64,000 nt of DNA from Megaustenia siamemsis. Taxonomy: Eukaryota > Mollusca > Gastropoda > Stylommatophora > Ariophantidae. Both the position numbers and the translations under genes were made by a program. Shown here piece after piece: positions 47,886 to 62,975 of this stretch (positions are counted from its first letter, which is position 1; every line of letters begins with the position of its first letter). The notes beneath the pieces are model-generated. The model saw only the letters and a program-made list of their open reading frames with translations, did no database searches and was not told where the DNA came from. The stretch covers positions 14,801,126 through 14,865,125 of the forward strand of contig JAVIAB010000024.1 of the NCBI GenBank assembly GCA_032433765.1, written 5' to 3'.

Positions 47886-49628
47886 GTACGGTAAGGTAAG
47901 GTAAGGTAAGGTAAGGTAAGGTAAGGTAAGGTAAGGTAAAGTAAGGTAAGGTAAGGTAAGGTAAGGTACGGTAAGGTAAGGTAAGGTAAGGTAAAGTAAG
48001 GTAAGGTACGGTAAGGTAAGGTAAGGTAAGGTACGGTACGGTAAGGTAAGGTAAGGTAAGGTAAGGTAAGGTAAGGTACGGTAAGGTAAGGTAAGGTAAG
48101 GTAAGGTAAGGTAAGGTAAGGTAAGGTAAGGTGAGGTGAGGTAAGGTAAGGTAAGGTAAGGCAATGTGAGGTAAGGTAAGGTAAGGTAAGGTGAGGTGAG
48201 GTGAGGTAAGGTAAGGTGAGGTAAGGTAAAGTAAGGTAAGGTAAGGTAAGGTGAGGTGAGGTAAAGTAAGGTAAGGTAAGGTAAGGTAATGTGAGGTAAG
48301 GTAAGGTAAGGTGAGGTGAGGTAAGGTAAGGTGAGGTAAGGTAAGGTACGGTACGGTAAGGTAAGGTAAGGTAAGGTAAGGTAAGGTAAGGTAAGGTGAG
48401 GTAAGGTAAGGTAAGGTAAGGTGAGGTGAGGTAAGGTAATGTGAGGTAAGGTAAGGTAAGGTAAGGTACGGTAAGTAAGGTAGGTGAGGTAAGGTAAGGT
48501 AAGGTAAGGTACGGTAAGGTAAGGTAAGGTAAGGTAAGGTAAGGTAATGTGAGGTAAGGTAAGGTAAGGTAAGGTAAGGTAATGTGAGGTAAGGTAAGGT
48601 AAGGTAAGGTGAGGTAAGGTGATGTGAGGTAAGGTAAGGCAATGTGAGGTGAGGTAAGGTAAGGTAAGGTACGGTAATGTGAGGTAAGGTAATGTGAGGT
48701 AAGGTAAGGTAAGGTGAGGTAAGGTAAGGTAAGGTAAGGTAAGGTGAGGTAAGGTAAGGTAAGGTAAGGTAAGGTAATGTGAGGTAAGGTAAGGTAAGGT
48801 GAGGTAAGGTAAGGTGATGTAAGGTGATGTGAGGTAAGGTAAGGTAATGTGAGGTGAGGTAAGGTAAGGTACGGTAATGTGAGGTAAGGTAATGTGAGGT
48901 AAGGTAAGGTAAGGTGAGGTAAGGTAAGGTAATGTGATGTAAGGTAAGGTGAGGTGAGGTGAGGTGAGGTAAGGTAAGGTAAGGTAAGGTGAGGTGAGGT
49001 AAGGTAAGGTGAGGTGAGGTGAGATAAGGTAAGTTGAGGTGAGGTAAGGTGATGTGAGGTAAGGTAAGGTAAGGTGAGGTAAGGTAAGGTGAGGTGAGGT
49101 AAGGTAAGGTAAGGTAACGTAAGGTGAGGTGAGGTGAGGTAAGGTAAGGTAAGGTAAGGTGAGGTAAGGTAAGGTAAGGTAAGGTAAGGTAAGGTAAGGT
49201 GAGGTAAGGTGAGGTGAGGTGAGGTAAGGTAAGGTGAGGTGAGGTAAGGTAAGGTAAGGTGAGGTGAGGTAAGGTAAGGTAAGGTAAGGTAAGGTGAGGT
49301 GAGGTAAGGTAAGGTAAGGTAAGGTGAGGTGAGGTAAGATAAGGTAAGGTAAGGTGAGGTAAGGTAAGGTAAGGTAAAGTGAGGTGAGGTGAGGTAAGGT
49401 AAGGTAAGGTAAGGTAGGGTAAGGTAAGGTAAGGTGAGGTAAGGTAAGGTAAGGTAAGGTAAGGTAAGGTAAGGTAAGGTGAGGTGAGGTAAGGTAAGGT
49501 GAGGTGAGGTGAGGTGAGGTGAGGTGAGGTGAGGTGAGGTGAGGTAAGGTACGGTAAGGTAAGGTAAGGTAAGGTAAGGTAAGGTAAGGTAAGGTAAGGT
49601 AAGGTAAGGTAAGGTAAGGTAAGGTAAG
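47886..49628. repeat. AAGGT pentanucleotide array, 1.7 kb
   Basis: About 345 units of GGTAA with GGTGA, GGTAC and AATGT variants. It starts 184 nt upstream of E3's acceptor and ends against a SINE-3 tail. Long minus open frames (LTLPY repeats) are artefacts. Confidence 0.97.
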
Positions 49629-49921
49629 AGACTTGAATCGCTGTCTTAGCACACGAGTTGTCACCCATATGTGCTCGGCCGCCTATCCAGAAGTGTTCGG
49701 AGACTTCAAGCATCGAAACTAACGATACGAGACAGCATTCCTTACCGTCCCAGAGTACTACCCTGGTACATATTTCATTCGACTGCTGGGTCGAAAACGG
49801 GGAAATTTTTTTTTTTCAAACCACGAGTACAGTTCACACTGCTTCCAGCGAGAATCAAACACGGGTTGTCCGAACATCGGTAGCCAAGTCGGGTGGTTTT
49901 CCCAACTAGGCTACCGAGGCC
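49629..49921 (-). mobile_element. SINE-3, full length
   Basis: Head at the right (GGCTACCGAGGCCC reverse), tail AGACTTGAATCGC at 49629 touching the AAGGT array. Confidence 0.83.
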
Positions 49922-49969
49922 CACTTTCCACTACGTGTTTACATCTCCCTGCAGATAATGAGCTGTTGA

Positions 49970-50060
49970 TTAATGATGTGGTCAAGACGCAAATCGTCGG
50001 CCGCCGGACAGGAAGGTTCTCGGTTCAATTCTCGACATAGGAGGTGGGAATTTTTCACTT
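49970..50060 (+). mobile_element. tRNA-like SINE head, other family
   Basis: GATGTGGTCAAGACGC and GGTTCTCGGTTCAATTCTCG resemble A and B boxes in order. The body is not matched elsewhere in the window. Confidence 0.4.
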
Positions 50061-50094
50061 CGAACCAGTTGTTTCCTAGTGGCTTTTGGTTCCC

Positions 50095-50790
50095 TTGGTC
50101 TCTGGGTAGTGAGATCCCATGCCTAGCCTTATCTGGGTAGTGAGATCTCATATTTAGCACTCTCCGAGTAGTGACATCCCATGCCTAGCCTTATCTGGGT
50201 AGTGAGATCTCATATTTAGCACTCTCCGAGTAGTGACATCCCATGCCTAGCCTTATCTGGGTAGTGAGATCTCATATTTAGCACTCTCCGAGTAGTGACA
50301 TCCCATGCCTAGCCTTATCTGGGTAGTGAGATCTCATATTTAGCACTCTCTGAGTAGTAAGATGCCATGCCTAGCCTTATCTGGGTAGTGAGATCTCATA
50401 TTTAGCACTCTCTGAGTTGTAAGATCCCATGCCTAGCCTTATCTGGGTAGTGAGATCTCATATTTAGTACTCTCTAAGTAGTAAGATCCCATGCCTAGCC
50501 TTATCTGGGTAGTGAGATCTCATATTTAGCACTCTCTGAGTGAGTTGTAAGATGCCATGCCTAGCCTTATCTGGGTAGTGAGATCTCATATTTAGCACTC
50601 TCCGAGTAGTAAGATGCCATGCCTAGCCTTATCTGGGTAGTGAGATCTCATATTTAGCACTCTCCGAGCAGTAAGGTCCCATGTTTTAGCCCTATCTGGG
50701 TAGTAAGATCCCATATTTAGCACTCTCTGAGTAGTGAGATCCCATATGTAGCTCTATCTGGGTAATGAGATCCCATGCCTAGCACTCTCG
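50095..50790. repeat. 62-bp minisatellite, about 11 copies
   Basis: Unit contains GGGTAGTGAGATCTCATATT and CCCATGCCTAGCCTTATC. Two half-units resemble each other, so it was probably built from a 31-bp ancestor. Confidence 0.92.
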
Positions 50791-51039
50791 GATAACGGCC
50801 AAGAACAGGAGGTCCTCTGACCCACAGGAGCACGTTATAGAACATTTTAATTTCAATTTAGAAAAACAGCTGCCCGAAACTGATTGCTCTCCATGGAAAA
50901 TTGTTTAGCCAATCTACTCATGCCGACGACGGATGTGCCGGGCATAAAGGCGCAAATATCACGTCTCTGCCATTAACTTTCGACGCATCGCATTCAATGT
51001 CCACTTAACTAGGGAACGCATGGAAGAAAGGGAGGCTGT

Positions 51040-51178
51040 TGATAAGATTTGTATAGAAGGTGACCGCCGGATGAAGTCGGATATGTTTGGCCGAAAGTCG
51101 CAAAATGTCACAGCCTTGTTATGAACCACAAAATAACGCATCTGCACCCAATCAACGTCCTTTTAAGGGCTTATATAA
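51040..51178 (-). repeat. Interspersed repeat shared with 27225
   Basis: GGCCGAAAGTCGC and CGTCCTTTTAAGGGC match 27225-27335 in reverse. Confidence 0.55.
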
Positions 51179-51247
51179 AAGAGAACGATTAATTCCGTAA
51201 GTAGTGGTTTGGTCAACGTCAAAAAGAACAGAAGACTGAGTGGCTTT

Positions 51248-51910
51248 GCAATTACTCTTCTTCTACCTTTTCAGCCCCCTGTGGAGCATAGGTCTTCAAC
51301 AAACACTTTCCAAGTCGTTCTGTCTTTTGCCATTCTTTTAAGATCATTCCATGGCTTCCCCATCATCTTCATCTCTGCTTCTGTCTTCTCCAAGAATTCC
51401 TTGGTCTTCCTCTTTGTCTTTTCCCCTGGGGATTCCAAAAAAGGGCCTGTTGTGTAATACTCTCAGTTGGCTTCCGTAGTGTGTGTCCTATCCAGCGCCG
51501 TCGTCTTCGCCGTATCTCTTTATCCACTGGTGTTTGACTGGTACATTTCCATAATTCTATGTTAGTGATTTTGTCCTGCCATTCCCATCCTTTTATTCTG
51601 CGTAAACATCCATTAATGAAAGTCTGTATCTTCGTGATTGTCAATTTTGTTATTCTCCATGTTTCACATCCATATAATAGGACCGCCTTAACATTTGAGT
51701 TGAAAATTTAAATTTTTATTTTTGTATTTAACCTAGATTTCCATATGTTTCCCAGTGCAATGAAAGCTCCTCTTGCTTTTGATATCCTTATTTTGGTATC
51801 ATTTTCTGTTCCTCCCTCTTTATCTATATTACTGCCCAGATATATATAAGATTGTACGTCTAGTAGAGGTATTTCTCCTAGTTTTGGCTTTGAAATTACT
51901 GTCATTATAT
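51248..51910 (-). mobile_element. LINE-C 3' end, uninterrupted copy
   Basis: Encodes YIYLGSNIDKEGGTENDTKI, INGCLRRIKGWEWQDKITN and GKRQRGRPRNSWRRQ. Ends GTAGAAGAAGAG. The reference for the split copy at 8565-9898. Confidence 0.83.
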
Positions 51911-51964
51911 GTTTGTAAACGACGACATTATGTTATTTACGCCTCATTTATTTTTTTGGTGTGT

Positions 51965-52275
51965 TCGTCAGCTTTTACCACTGACGACGTCCCTAGAGAA
52001 TAGGAACTGCATTTTTCGCCTTAATCCATTTTTCCCTGCCAGCCGTGTGCACAGGGGTCCCTCGCCGTACAGGCAGATAACTCCGTCTTCGGAGATATTC
52101 AAATTGTTTTCCGTCGATGAGTAATTGACGTTTCAAACCGGGCTTCATTGCTGAGAAAAGGGTAGGTTGCCGAAGGGAGAAATTTTAAATAAAATCCCGA
52201 CTGGTTCTGACGGGATTTGAACTCACAACCTCTCTATCTCGGGGCTGGCGTTCTTGCTACGAGATGAACTAGACC
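51965..52275 (-). mobile_element. SINE-2
   Basis: Core CTCCGTCTTCGGAGATA and TGTGCACAGGGGTCCC. The head at the right is diverged. Confidence 0.78.
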
Positions 52276-52394
52276 CATAACGCCCATTCAAAGAATAACG
52301 ATGAGAATGAGAAATATGTAATCGAACTAAGAATAACACGAAGTTTAAACAAACAGCCGGGTATAGGGGGGAAAAGGGGGGGGGGGTGTTTATT

Positions 52395-53095
52395 ATACAC
52401 TCATCATCATCAAATACCGAGCCTACTGGCTAGGTGATCATGTCTCTCCACAGCTTTCGATCTCGACAGTTATTTATCATTTATGTTGTTGACCTTCTGC
52501 CAAGAAATTCTCTTAAGCTGTCTGGTATCTTTTCTCTTTGTTTCCCTCTATCTCTTCGTCCCTCAATTTTCCCAGTTGTTACAATATATTCTAGTTGTTC
52601 TCTTCTCATTACATGGCCAAAAAATGATGATTGTTTCTTGCTAATATTCGAAATTAGCTCTTCTTTTGCTTTGGCCTCTTTCAGGACGTTTTCATTACTC
52701 TTCTTAGCTGTCCATGGTATTCTCAACATTCTTCTGTAAAACCACATTTCTACAGACTCAAGTGATTTTCTTGTCTGTTGTCCTATAACCATGATTCACA
52801 TCCATATGTTAAGACTGGCTCTACATTACATTCAAGAACTCTTTTTCTTCGTTTCTATTGTCAAAAATGGATTGCATAGTATCTTCCTCATTTTTTGGAA
52901 AGCTGTTTTTGCCTGAGCCATTCTGCATCTCACCTCGGTTGTACATCTTCCGTTTGAGGTTAACAAAGTTCCCAAATATTTAAATACATTTACCTATTAA
53001 TACTGCACCACTTGTCTTTATTTTGCACTGAGGTGATGTCTTTTTCTTTGTTGTTACCATTACTTTATAAACAACTTTCCTCATTCACTAGAGAC
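52395..53095 (-). mobile_element. LINE-B 3' end
   Basis: Encodes EMWFYRRMLRIPWTAKKSNE, SFFGHVMRREQLEYIVTTG and GRRDRGKQREKIPDSLRE. The 3' end is GATGATGAGTG near 52395. Confidence 0.83.
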
Positions 53096-53129
53096 GAATT
53101 AAGACAGATTAAGGTAGTTATAGTTAATC

Positions 53130-53445
53130 GATGACCCCGGTATCACTGCAAACGAATTAAAATCCATCATTGCTCAACCGCCCGTGCCAGTGGAATCATC
53201 CGAATTAACATCTCATTGAATATCCAAACAAAGAAAGGCAGCTGCAGTCCCCGTCATAGCAAACACAGCACATGTCAAAAGACATAAGGCGTATCGGCAG
53301 TGAAAGTGAACACAGTTGAACTGTCCTTCGACATACGATATCATTATTCATCGTAAGCAATTTGAATATAGAAACACCATCCAGATGAAAAACACAGCTC
53401 ACGGTGGGCACAGAGCACTAAACTCAGTAGCTCTGGCAGATTATT
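53130..53445 (+). mobile_element. Element X
   Basis: CACTGCAAACGAATTAAAA through ACGATATCATTATTCATCG to ACTAAACTCAGTAGCTC. Confidence 0.75.
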
Positions 53446-53688
53446 ATTATTAAGCAGAAATTACTGACAGAGACGACCATGAGTAGACCGTCACCATTTA
53501 TAGAAGCAAGCTTGAGGGTTAAAAGGGAAACCACGCAAAATCTCCAACTAGCGTGACGTTTACAGTATTGCGAGCAGAGACGGTTGTGACTAGAATGACG
53601 TCACCGTCTATAGCTAATGTAGCTAAAAACATCACTCTAGTAAGGATGTTTTAGCGTTTCCCTTTTAGCCTTCAACTTACTTCTAGAG

Positions 53689-53943
53689 GGGAGCCGCGAT
53701 AGCTCAGTGGTTAGTGAACTGGACTACAAAGGACAAGAGGTAGGGTTCGATCCCAACCGACGGCCACCATTTCACCCAGCCTTTAATGAGTACCTGATTT
53801 TTTTATGCGTTAGTACAGCGGCACGGGCGTAATACCGACCACATTACACCAAAAATCATGTGCCGAGGGTCTGTAAAATGTATGGTCACTAATACCATAT
53901 TCCCTATACGCCACTTGGCGTGACGGGGGTACTTTACTTTTGT
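53689..53943 (+). mobile_element. SINE-1 with 8-bp target duplication
   Basis: Full-length copy flanked by TTCTAGAG at 53681-53688 and 53944-53951. Lies about 40 nt inside the intron after E2. Confidence 0.88.
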
Positions 53944-53988
53944 TTCTAGAGATAGTGATGAGGAGACATACAAACAACGAGTACAGAC

Positions 53989-54229
53989 CTATCAGTTGCC
54001 TTGTTCAGTTCGTCTTTGGGATTTCCCGGAGATTTCCTGTCGCCATTTTTAACAACATCCTGAAGGTCTTTGGCGCTCAAGGTCTTAGGAGCATCCACCA
54101 ATGTGTGCTCCATGGTGCCGTCATCGTTGGCGAAGCTATCGACGTCATCGTCCAGGGAACCTTCGATCACACTGAACATGTGAGGCTTCGGGTATTTGCT
54201 TGGGACCTCGACGACTGGACCGTGGTAAT
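53989..54229 (-). CDS. Giant gene, exon E2 (internal, 241 nt)
   Basis: Open reading frame bordered by acceptor GCTAACAG and donor GATAG/GTCTGT: 2 nt, 79 codons, 2 nt. The phase fits E1 (1+2) and E3 (2+1). The peptide starts YHGPVVEVPSKYPKPHMF, is acidic in the middle (SLDDDVDSFANDDGT) and ends in a hydrophilic KSPGNPKDELNKATD stretch. No known domain is recognised. A SINE-1 copy lies only about 40 nt inside the downstream intron. The donor is weaker than consensus. A GTATGT about 20 nt further downstream would give a different phase, incompatible with E3, so the nearer site was chosen. Confidence 0.7.
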
Positions 54230-54311
54230 CTGTTAGCGACACAATAGCGGCAGTAGAAATTTGTGGTTACTTCTATGTTTTATATTTAAACATTTGTAGC
54301 TGTATTCAACA

Positions 54312-55195
54312 ACATACAACAGCTTAATAAAAGGAATATTGGAAGGGAGAAAAAGCAAATTAAGACACCGATTAAACATTAAGATCAAAGATAAGGAAAT
54401 AAAACAAGTAGAATAATTCAAGTATTTGGGCACAATGTTCACAGAAGATGGAAAACTAGACAGAGAAATTGACATGAGAATACAAAAAGCAAATGCTGTC
54501 ACATGCCAGCTTTGACCATTGCAAAGACATCCAAACATTTCTATGCCAGTGAAACAACAAATGATAAATAGCATATTAATACCAACTTTGTGCTATGAAA
54601 GTCAAACATGCACCCTTTCTAAATCACAATTAAGAAAGATCAATACATATGAGATGCGATGCTTAAGAAAAGTAACAACCAACACAAGAAAAGATAGAAT
54701 ACCAAATGAAACCGTAAGAAAAATAGTAGGAACAAAACCCTGCCAAGAATATATAAAACAACAACAACTTAAATGGTTTGGCCACCTGGTCAGAATGAAT
54801 CCTCACCAATCACCATCAAGGGCGTTCTTCTCGAGAATGCATGGAAAGAGACCAAGAGGAAGACCCAGAAGAAGATGGATAGATGCAGTGACAGAGACAT
54901 GTAACAACAAAGGAAAATCACTAATTCAGACAGTTCGAGCAGCTCAACAAAGACAAATGATATAAACCACGACACCTCTTAGGTATCAGTGAAAGGAGAA
55001 AAGAATAAGAAAGAAGAAGGGAAAATACAAGGTAAAAGAGGCAGAGGTAGACCAAGACTAACATGGACGAGTAACATCAAAAGATGAACAAGTCAACCTA
55101 TGACAATCTGCACCTTCAAAGCAAGAGACAGAGTGGAATGGCGCTCCATAGTAGCCAGCCTTCGATACGGAGACGGCACTTAGTGATGATGATGA
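54312..55195 (+). mobile_element. LINE-A 3' end split by LINE-D
   Basis: LINE-A pieces 54312-54347 and 55015-55195 join at the AATATTGGAAGGG motif as in the copy at 36205. The end is GATGATGATGAAG. Confidence 0.75.
54348..55014 (+). mobile_element. LINE-D 3' end nested in LINE-A
   Basis: Encodes LIPTLCYESQTCTLSKSQL, MRCLRKVTTNTRKDRI, KWFGHLVRMNPHQSP and GKRPRGRPRRRWID. The short GAAGGGA motif occurs at both borders, probably the target duplication. Confidence 0.8.
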
Positions 55196-55239
55196 AGTTG
55201 CATTCATGCATTTGTTTTCCATAGTCGCTGGAACACGTT

Positions 55240-55495
55240 CAGTAGAGATTGTTAAGTACTGTACTGAACACAGATCACTAAGTACTGTACTGAACACAGA
55301 TCACTAAGTACTGTACTGAACACAGATCACTAAGTACTGTACTGAACACAGATCACTAAGTACTGTACTGAACACAGATCACTAAGTACTGTACTGAACA
55401 CAGATCACTAAGTACTGTACTGAACACAGATCACTAAGTACTGTACTGAACACAGATCACTAAGTACTGTACTGAACACAGATCACTAAGTACTG
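55240..55495. repeat. 26-bp minisatellite, about 9 copies
   Basis: Unit GATCACTAAGTACTGTACTG plus AACACA, nearly perfect. Confidence 0.95.
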
Positions 55496-55659
55496 TTCTG
55501 ACATATTGCTGACACATTTACTACTACTTTAGCTTCTATTAATACATCTACCACAACTTCAACTACACCTTCTTCAATTTCATATACTGCTACAAGAAAT
55601 ATTGCAATTACCACTGCAGCTGCTATTACCATTATTTCTGCTACTACGGCTACTACTGC

Positions 55660-55709
55660 TGCTGCGGCTGCTACGGCTACGGCTGCTACTGTTCCTGCTA
55701 CTGCTACTG

Positions 55710-55740
<31 letters not shown>

Positions 55741-55953
55741 CACTACTACTACTACTACTACTACACCTTCATTTACTGCTACTACAGCTACCTCTACTAC
55801 TAGTACAGCCATCTTTTGTACTACTACCACTACAGCTACCTTTACTACTACTACTACTACTACTACTACCACTACAGCTACCTTTACTACTACTACTACT
55901 ACTACTACTACCACTACAGCTACCTTTACTACTACTACCACTACAGCTACCTT

Positions 55954-56002
<49 letters not shown>

Positions 56003-56760
56003 GCCACTACAGCTACCGTTACTACTACTACTACCACTACAGCCACCTTTACTACTACTACTACTACTACTACTACTACCACTACAGCTACCTTTACTAC
56101 TACTACTACCACTACAGCTACCTTTACTACTACTACTACTACCACTACAGCTACCTTTACTACTACTACTACCACTACAGCTACCTTTACTACTACTACT
56201 ACTACCACTACAGCTACCTTTACTACTACTATGGCTTCTAGTACTACAGCTACCTTTAATACTACTATAGCTACTACCACTACAGCTACCTTTACTACTA
56301 CTATAGCTACTACCACTACAGCTACCTTTACTACTACTATAGCTACTACCACTACAGCTACCTTTACTACTACTATAGCTACTACCACTACAGCTACCTT
56401 TACTACTACTATGGCTGCTAGTACTACAGCTACCTTTAATACTACTATGGCTACTACCACTACAGCTACCTTTAATACTACTATAGCTACTACCACTACA
56501 GCTACCTTTAATACTACTATAGCTACTACCACTACAGCTACCTTTACTACTACTACTACCACTACAGCTACCTTTACTACTACTATAGCTACTACCACTA
56601 CAGCTACCTTTACTACTACTATGGCTGCTACCACTACAGCTACCTTTACTACTACTACTACCACTACAGCTACCTTTACTACTACTATGGCTACTACCAC
56701 TACAGCTACCTTTACTACTACTATGGCTACTACCACTACAGCTACCTTTAATACCACTAC
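55660..56760. repeat. CTA-rich array with higher-order units
   Basis: ACT/CTA triplets interrupted regularly by CACTACAGCTACCTTTA. Open frames on both strands are artefacts of the triplet period. Confidence 0.95.
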
Positions 56761-56839
56761 AAATACAAATCCCTTCTTTCTCTACTTCAAGCTACAGCGA
56801 CAGGAAAAAGTCACTCTACAATCTCAATTTTCCTGCTAA

Positions 56840-57220
56840 GGATATTTTAGATTATTTCCCTTACACCAGACCCTTTGGTAAAGGCATAAAGATTCATCAA
56901 GATGCATAGACCTGCAGATCCGCTGTAAAGTTGATGATAAGAACAACCACAGGGAAGTGACTTATTTTCCTTTTTTTCGATAGTTCTGCTAAGACATATC
57001 TGCCTACAAATGGTCTTCCCTGAGATGAGCCTAAAATTTGCCTTAGAATTGATGGTCTACTTTTCATATTTATCCCTCTGCGGGATTATAAATATACCAG
57101 CTGTAGATTATATACATTTTATTATCCCTTGCTTCGTAGATTTATCTACTATCATTCCGCTATGGGGAATTTTTTTCTACCTACCTCAGATGTATAAAAC
57201 TGTTTCAAATACCATCAATC
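56840..57220. other. Intron sequence, nothing recognised
   Basis: Some loose forerunners of the 30-bp unit near the right end; otherwise no exon or repeat match. Confidence 0.5.
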
Positions 57221-57224
57221 CTCA

Positions 57225-57960
57225 TCTCTATAAGAAAGTAAACTTACCATCAGTTCTCTATGAGATGATTTATCTACCATCAATTCTTCATGATATGGTC
57301 TACCTACCATCAATTTTAAGGACATGTTCAATCTACCATCAAATCTCAATTATATGGTCTATCTACCATCAATTCTCAAATAGATGCCCAATCTATTATA
57401 AATTCTCAATGAGATGGTCTGCCTGCCATCAATTCACAATGAGATGGTCTGCCTGCCATCAATTCACAATGAGATGATCTATCTACCATCAATTCTCAAA
57501 TAGATGTCCAATCTACTATCAATTCTCAATGAGATGGGCTGCCTGCCATCAATTTACAATGAGATGGTCTACCTACTATCAATTCTCAATGAAATTACCA
57601 ATCTACCATCAATTCTCAACGACATATTCAATCTACCATTAACTCTCAACGACATGTTCAATCTACCATCAAATCTCAATGAGATGGTCTACCTACCTTC
57701 AATTCTCAAACACATGTTCAATCTACCATCAATTCTCAACGACATATTCAATCTACCCTCAATTCTCAAACACATGTTCAATCTACCATCAATTCTCAAT
57801 GACATGTTCAATTTACCATCAATTCTCAATGATATTTTCAATCCACCATCAATTCTCAATGAGAGTTTCTACCTACCATCAATTCTCAATGAGAGTGTCT
57901 ACCTACCATCAAATCTCAATGGGAGTGTCTACCTACCATCAATTCCCTATCAAACCATCT
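57225..57960. repeat. 30-bp minisatellite, about 25 copies, touching E1's donor
   Basis: Plus-strand unit CTACCATCAATTCTCAATGA plus GATGGTCTAC, diverged between copies. On the gene strand each unit carries GTAGGTAGA, close to E1's donor sequence GTACGTAGATGG. Confidence 0.92.
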
Positions 57961-57966
57961 ACGTAC

Positions 57967-58191
57967 CCTCATTGAGATCCTCTATAAGATGATCAATATC
58001 AGTGTCTACACGCCCATCAATAGTCACAATTGGCGGATATGTCTCTTGTTTCTTATCTTTCAACGCCGGTTTTTCATCTGGTTCTGGTTTGGCCTTCGGT
58101 TTGTCATCCGGTTTGACCTTGGGTGATATATTTCCCATAAGTATACACGTCATCTCCACCGGCCTATGGTTCTGCCATATATCCGGACACT
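57967..58191 (-). CDS. Giant gene, exon E1 (internal, 225 nt)
   Basis: First exon I can place of the giant minus-strand gene. The acceptor (CCAACAG then AGTGTCC) follows about 100 nt with no other AG, a clear AG-exclusion zone. The donor is GAGG/GTACGT. The exon holds 2 nt, 74 codons and 1 nt. The peptide begins with a segment carrying CPDIWQNHRPVEMTCILMG, which looks like part of a folded domain with two cysteines. A lysine/proline/aspartate-rich stretch follows (KPDDKPKAKPEPDEKP), then an acidic end (DIDHLIEDLNE). Composition is unlike the surrounding microsatellites. The family is not recognised. The acceptor phase requires at least one more upstream exon, which would lie beyond the AGT array or outside the window. 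Confidence 0.72.
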
Positions 58192-58294
58192 CTGTTGGTG
58201 AATTAGTTACGGTGTATTTGAGCGGTTGAATTAATAGTAAAAGTTCATTAACAACGGTGAATTAGGGAAGATAAGTCAGTAAGGATGAATAAGT

Positions 58295-58400
58295 AAAGGT
58301 AAATTAGTAATGGTGAAATAGTAATGGTGAAATAGTAATGGTGAAATAGTAATGGTGAAATAGTAATGGTGAAATAGTAATGCTGAAATAGTAATTGCGA
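58295..58400. repeat. 14-bp repeat AATGGTGAAATAGT
   Basis: About seven units in the intron upstream of E1. Confidence 0.9.
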
Positions 58401-58434
58401 ATTAGAAGCAGTGAATGATGAATTAGCAATACTG

Positions 58435-62320
<3,886 letters not shown>

Positions 62321-62330
62321 GCCTCCGTCA

Positions 62331-62650
62331 GTCCTCTCCTAGAAATGTCCTTTCCAGGGCGCGAGTTTGGGCAGAAAAAGAAAGAGACAAGTTGTCGCCC
62401 CTGCAACATGTTTCTTCACTCCACGCAGCCGAGCGGTCCAAAGGTCTAGCAGGACAAGAACAGTTCGGTGCCAACTGCGCTGCAGGAGTTCCTAGAGCAA
62501 TGTTGAAATCAATACTGAACTGCCTTAGGGACTCAATCTCCGGATTTTTCCTCAGGATTTACTCCCGAAGTTTATTCTGTGAACGGGTACCCGCTAGACA
62601 GCGGAGATATGTAATCGGAGTTGACCTTCTGGATGCGTTGCCATTTTTAG
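62331..62650 (+). other. Possible plus-strand exon, unproven
   Basis: An open plus frame runs about 106 codons between a fair acceptor (CCTCTCCTAG) and a donor (TTTTTAG/GTAAAC). It reads RARVWAEKERDKLSPLQHV and RDSISGFFLRIYSRSLFC, with natural composition and non-repetitive DNA. No family recognised and no partner exon found. It might instead be chance in a unique region next to the AGT array, or an upstream non-coding part of the minus gene. Confidence 0.3.
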
Positions 62651-62975
62651 GTAAACGGGTCGCATCTACCCGGGGAGGAGGTTATTGCGTCTCCGACTCG
62701 CTGGTGAAAACGTCATAGGACATACGGGATATTTTATAGAAGTAGCTGCCTCACGCAGTTAATTTAACCCACCCTCTGTAATCACCGCTTGACTTCATTT
62801 TGCGGAACGCGGCTGGTTATTTCATATTCGCGACACAACTTGTTATCTAGAGGATGACCTCTTCTCCAATAGTGGAGACGTTTAGAAGTATGTCAAGACA
62901 TGTACCCCTGTGCGAATGTTAAATTAGTAATAGCAAACTAATAATAGTGAGTTAATAATTGCTACATAGTAAATA

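Noticed and set aside
47794..49713. Two minus open frames of about 600 codons repeating LTLPY/LTSPH
   Set aside because: Translation of the AAGGT pentanucleotide array; intronic between E2 and E3.
54348..55014. Active LINE
   Set aside because: 5' truncated and broken; no endonuclease or full reverse transcriptase. The same holds for every LINE piece here.
62560..62760. First exon of the giant gene starting at an ATG near 62642 on the minus strand
   Set aside because: The only donor nearby (GTCAAC) is poor and the frame closes within 16 codons; nothing else supports it.
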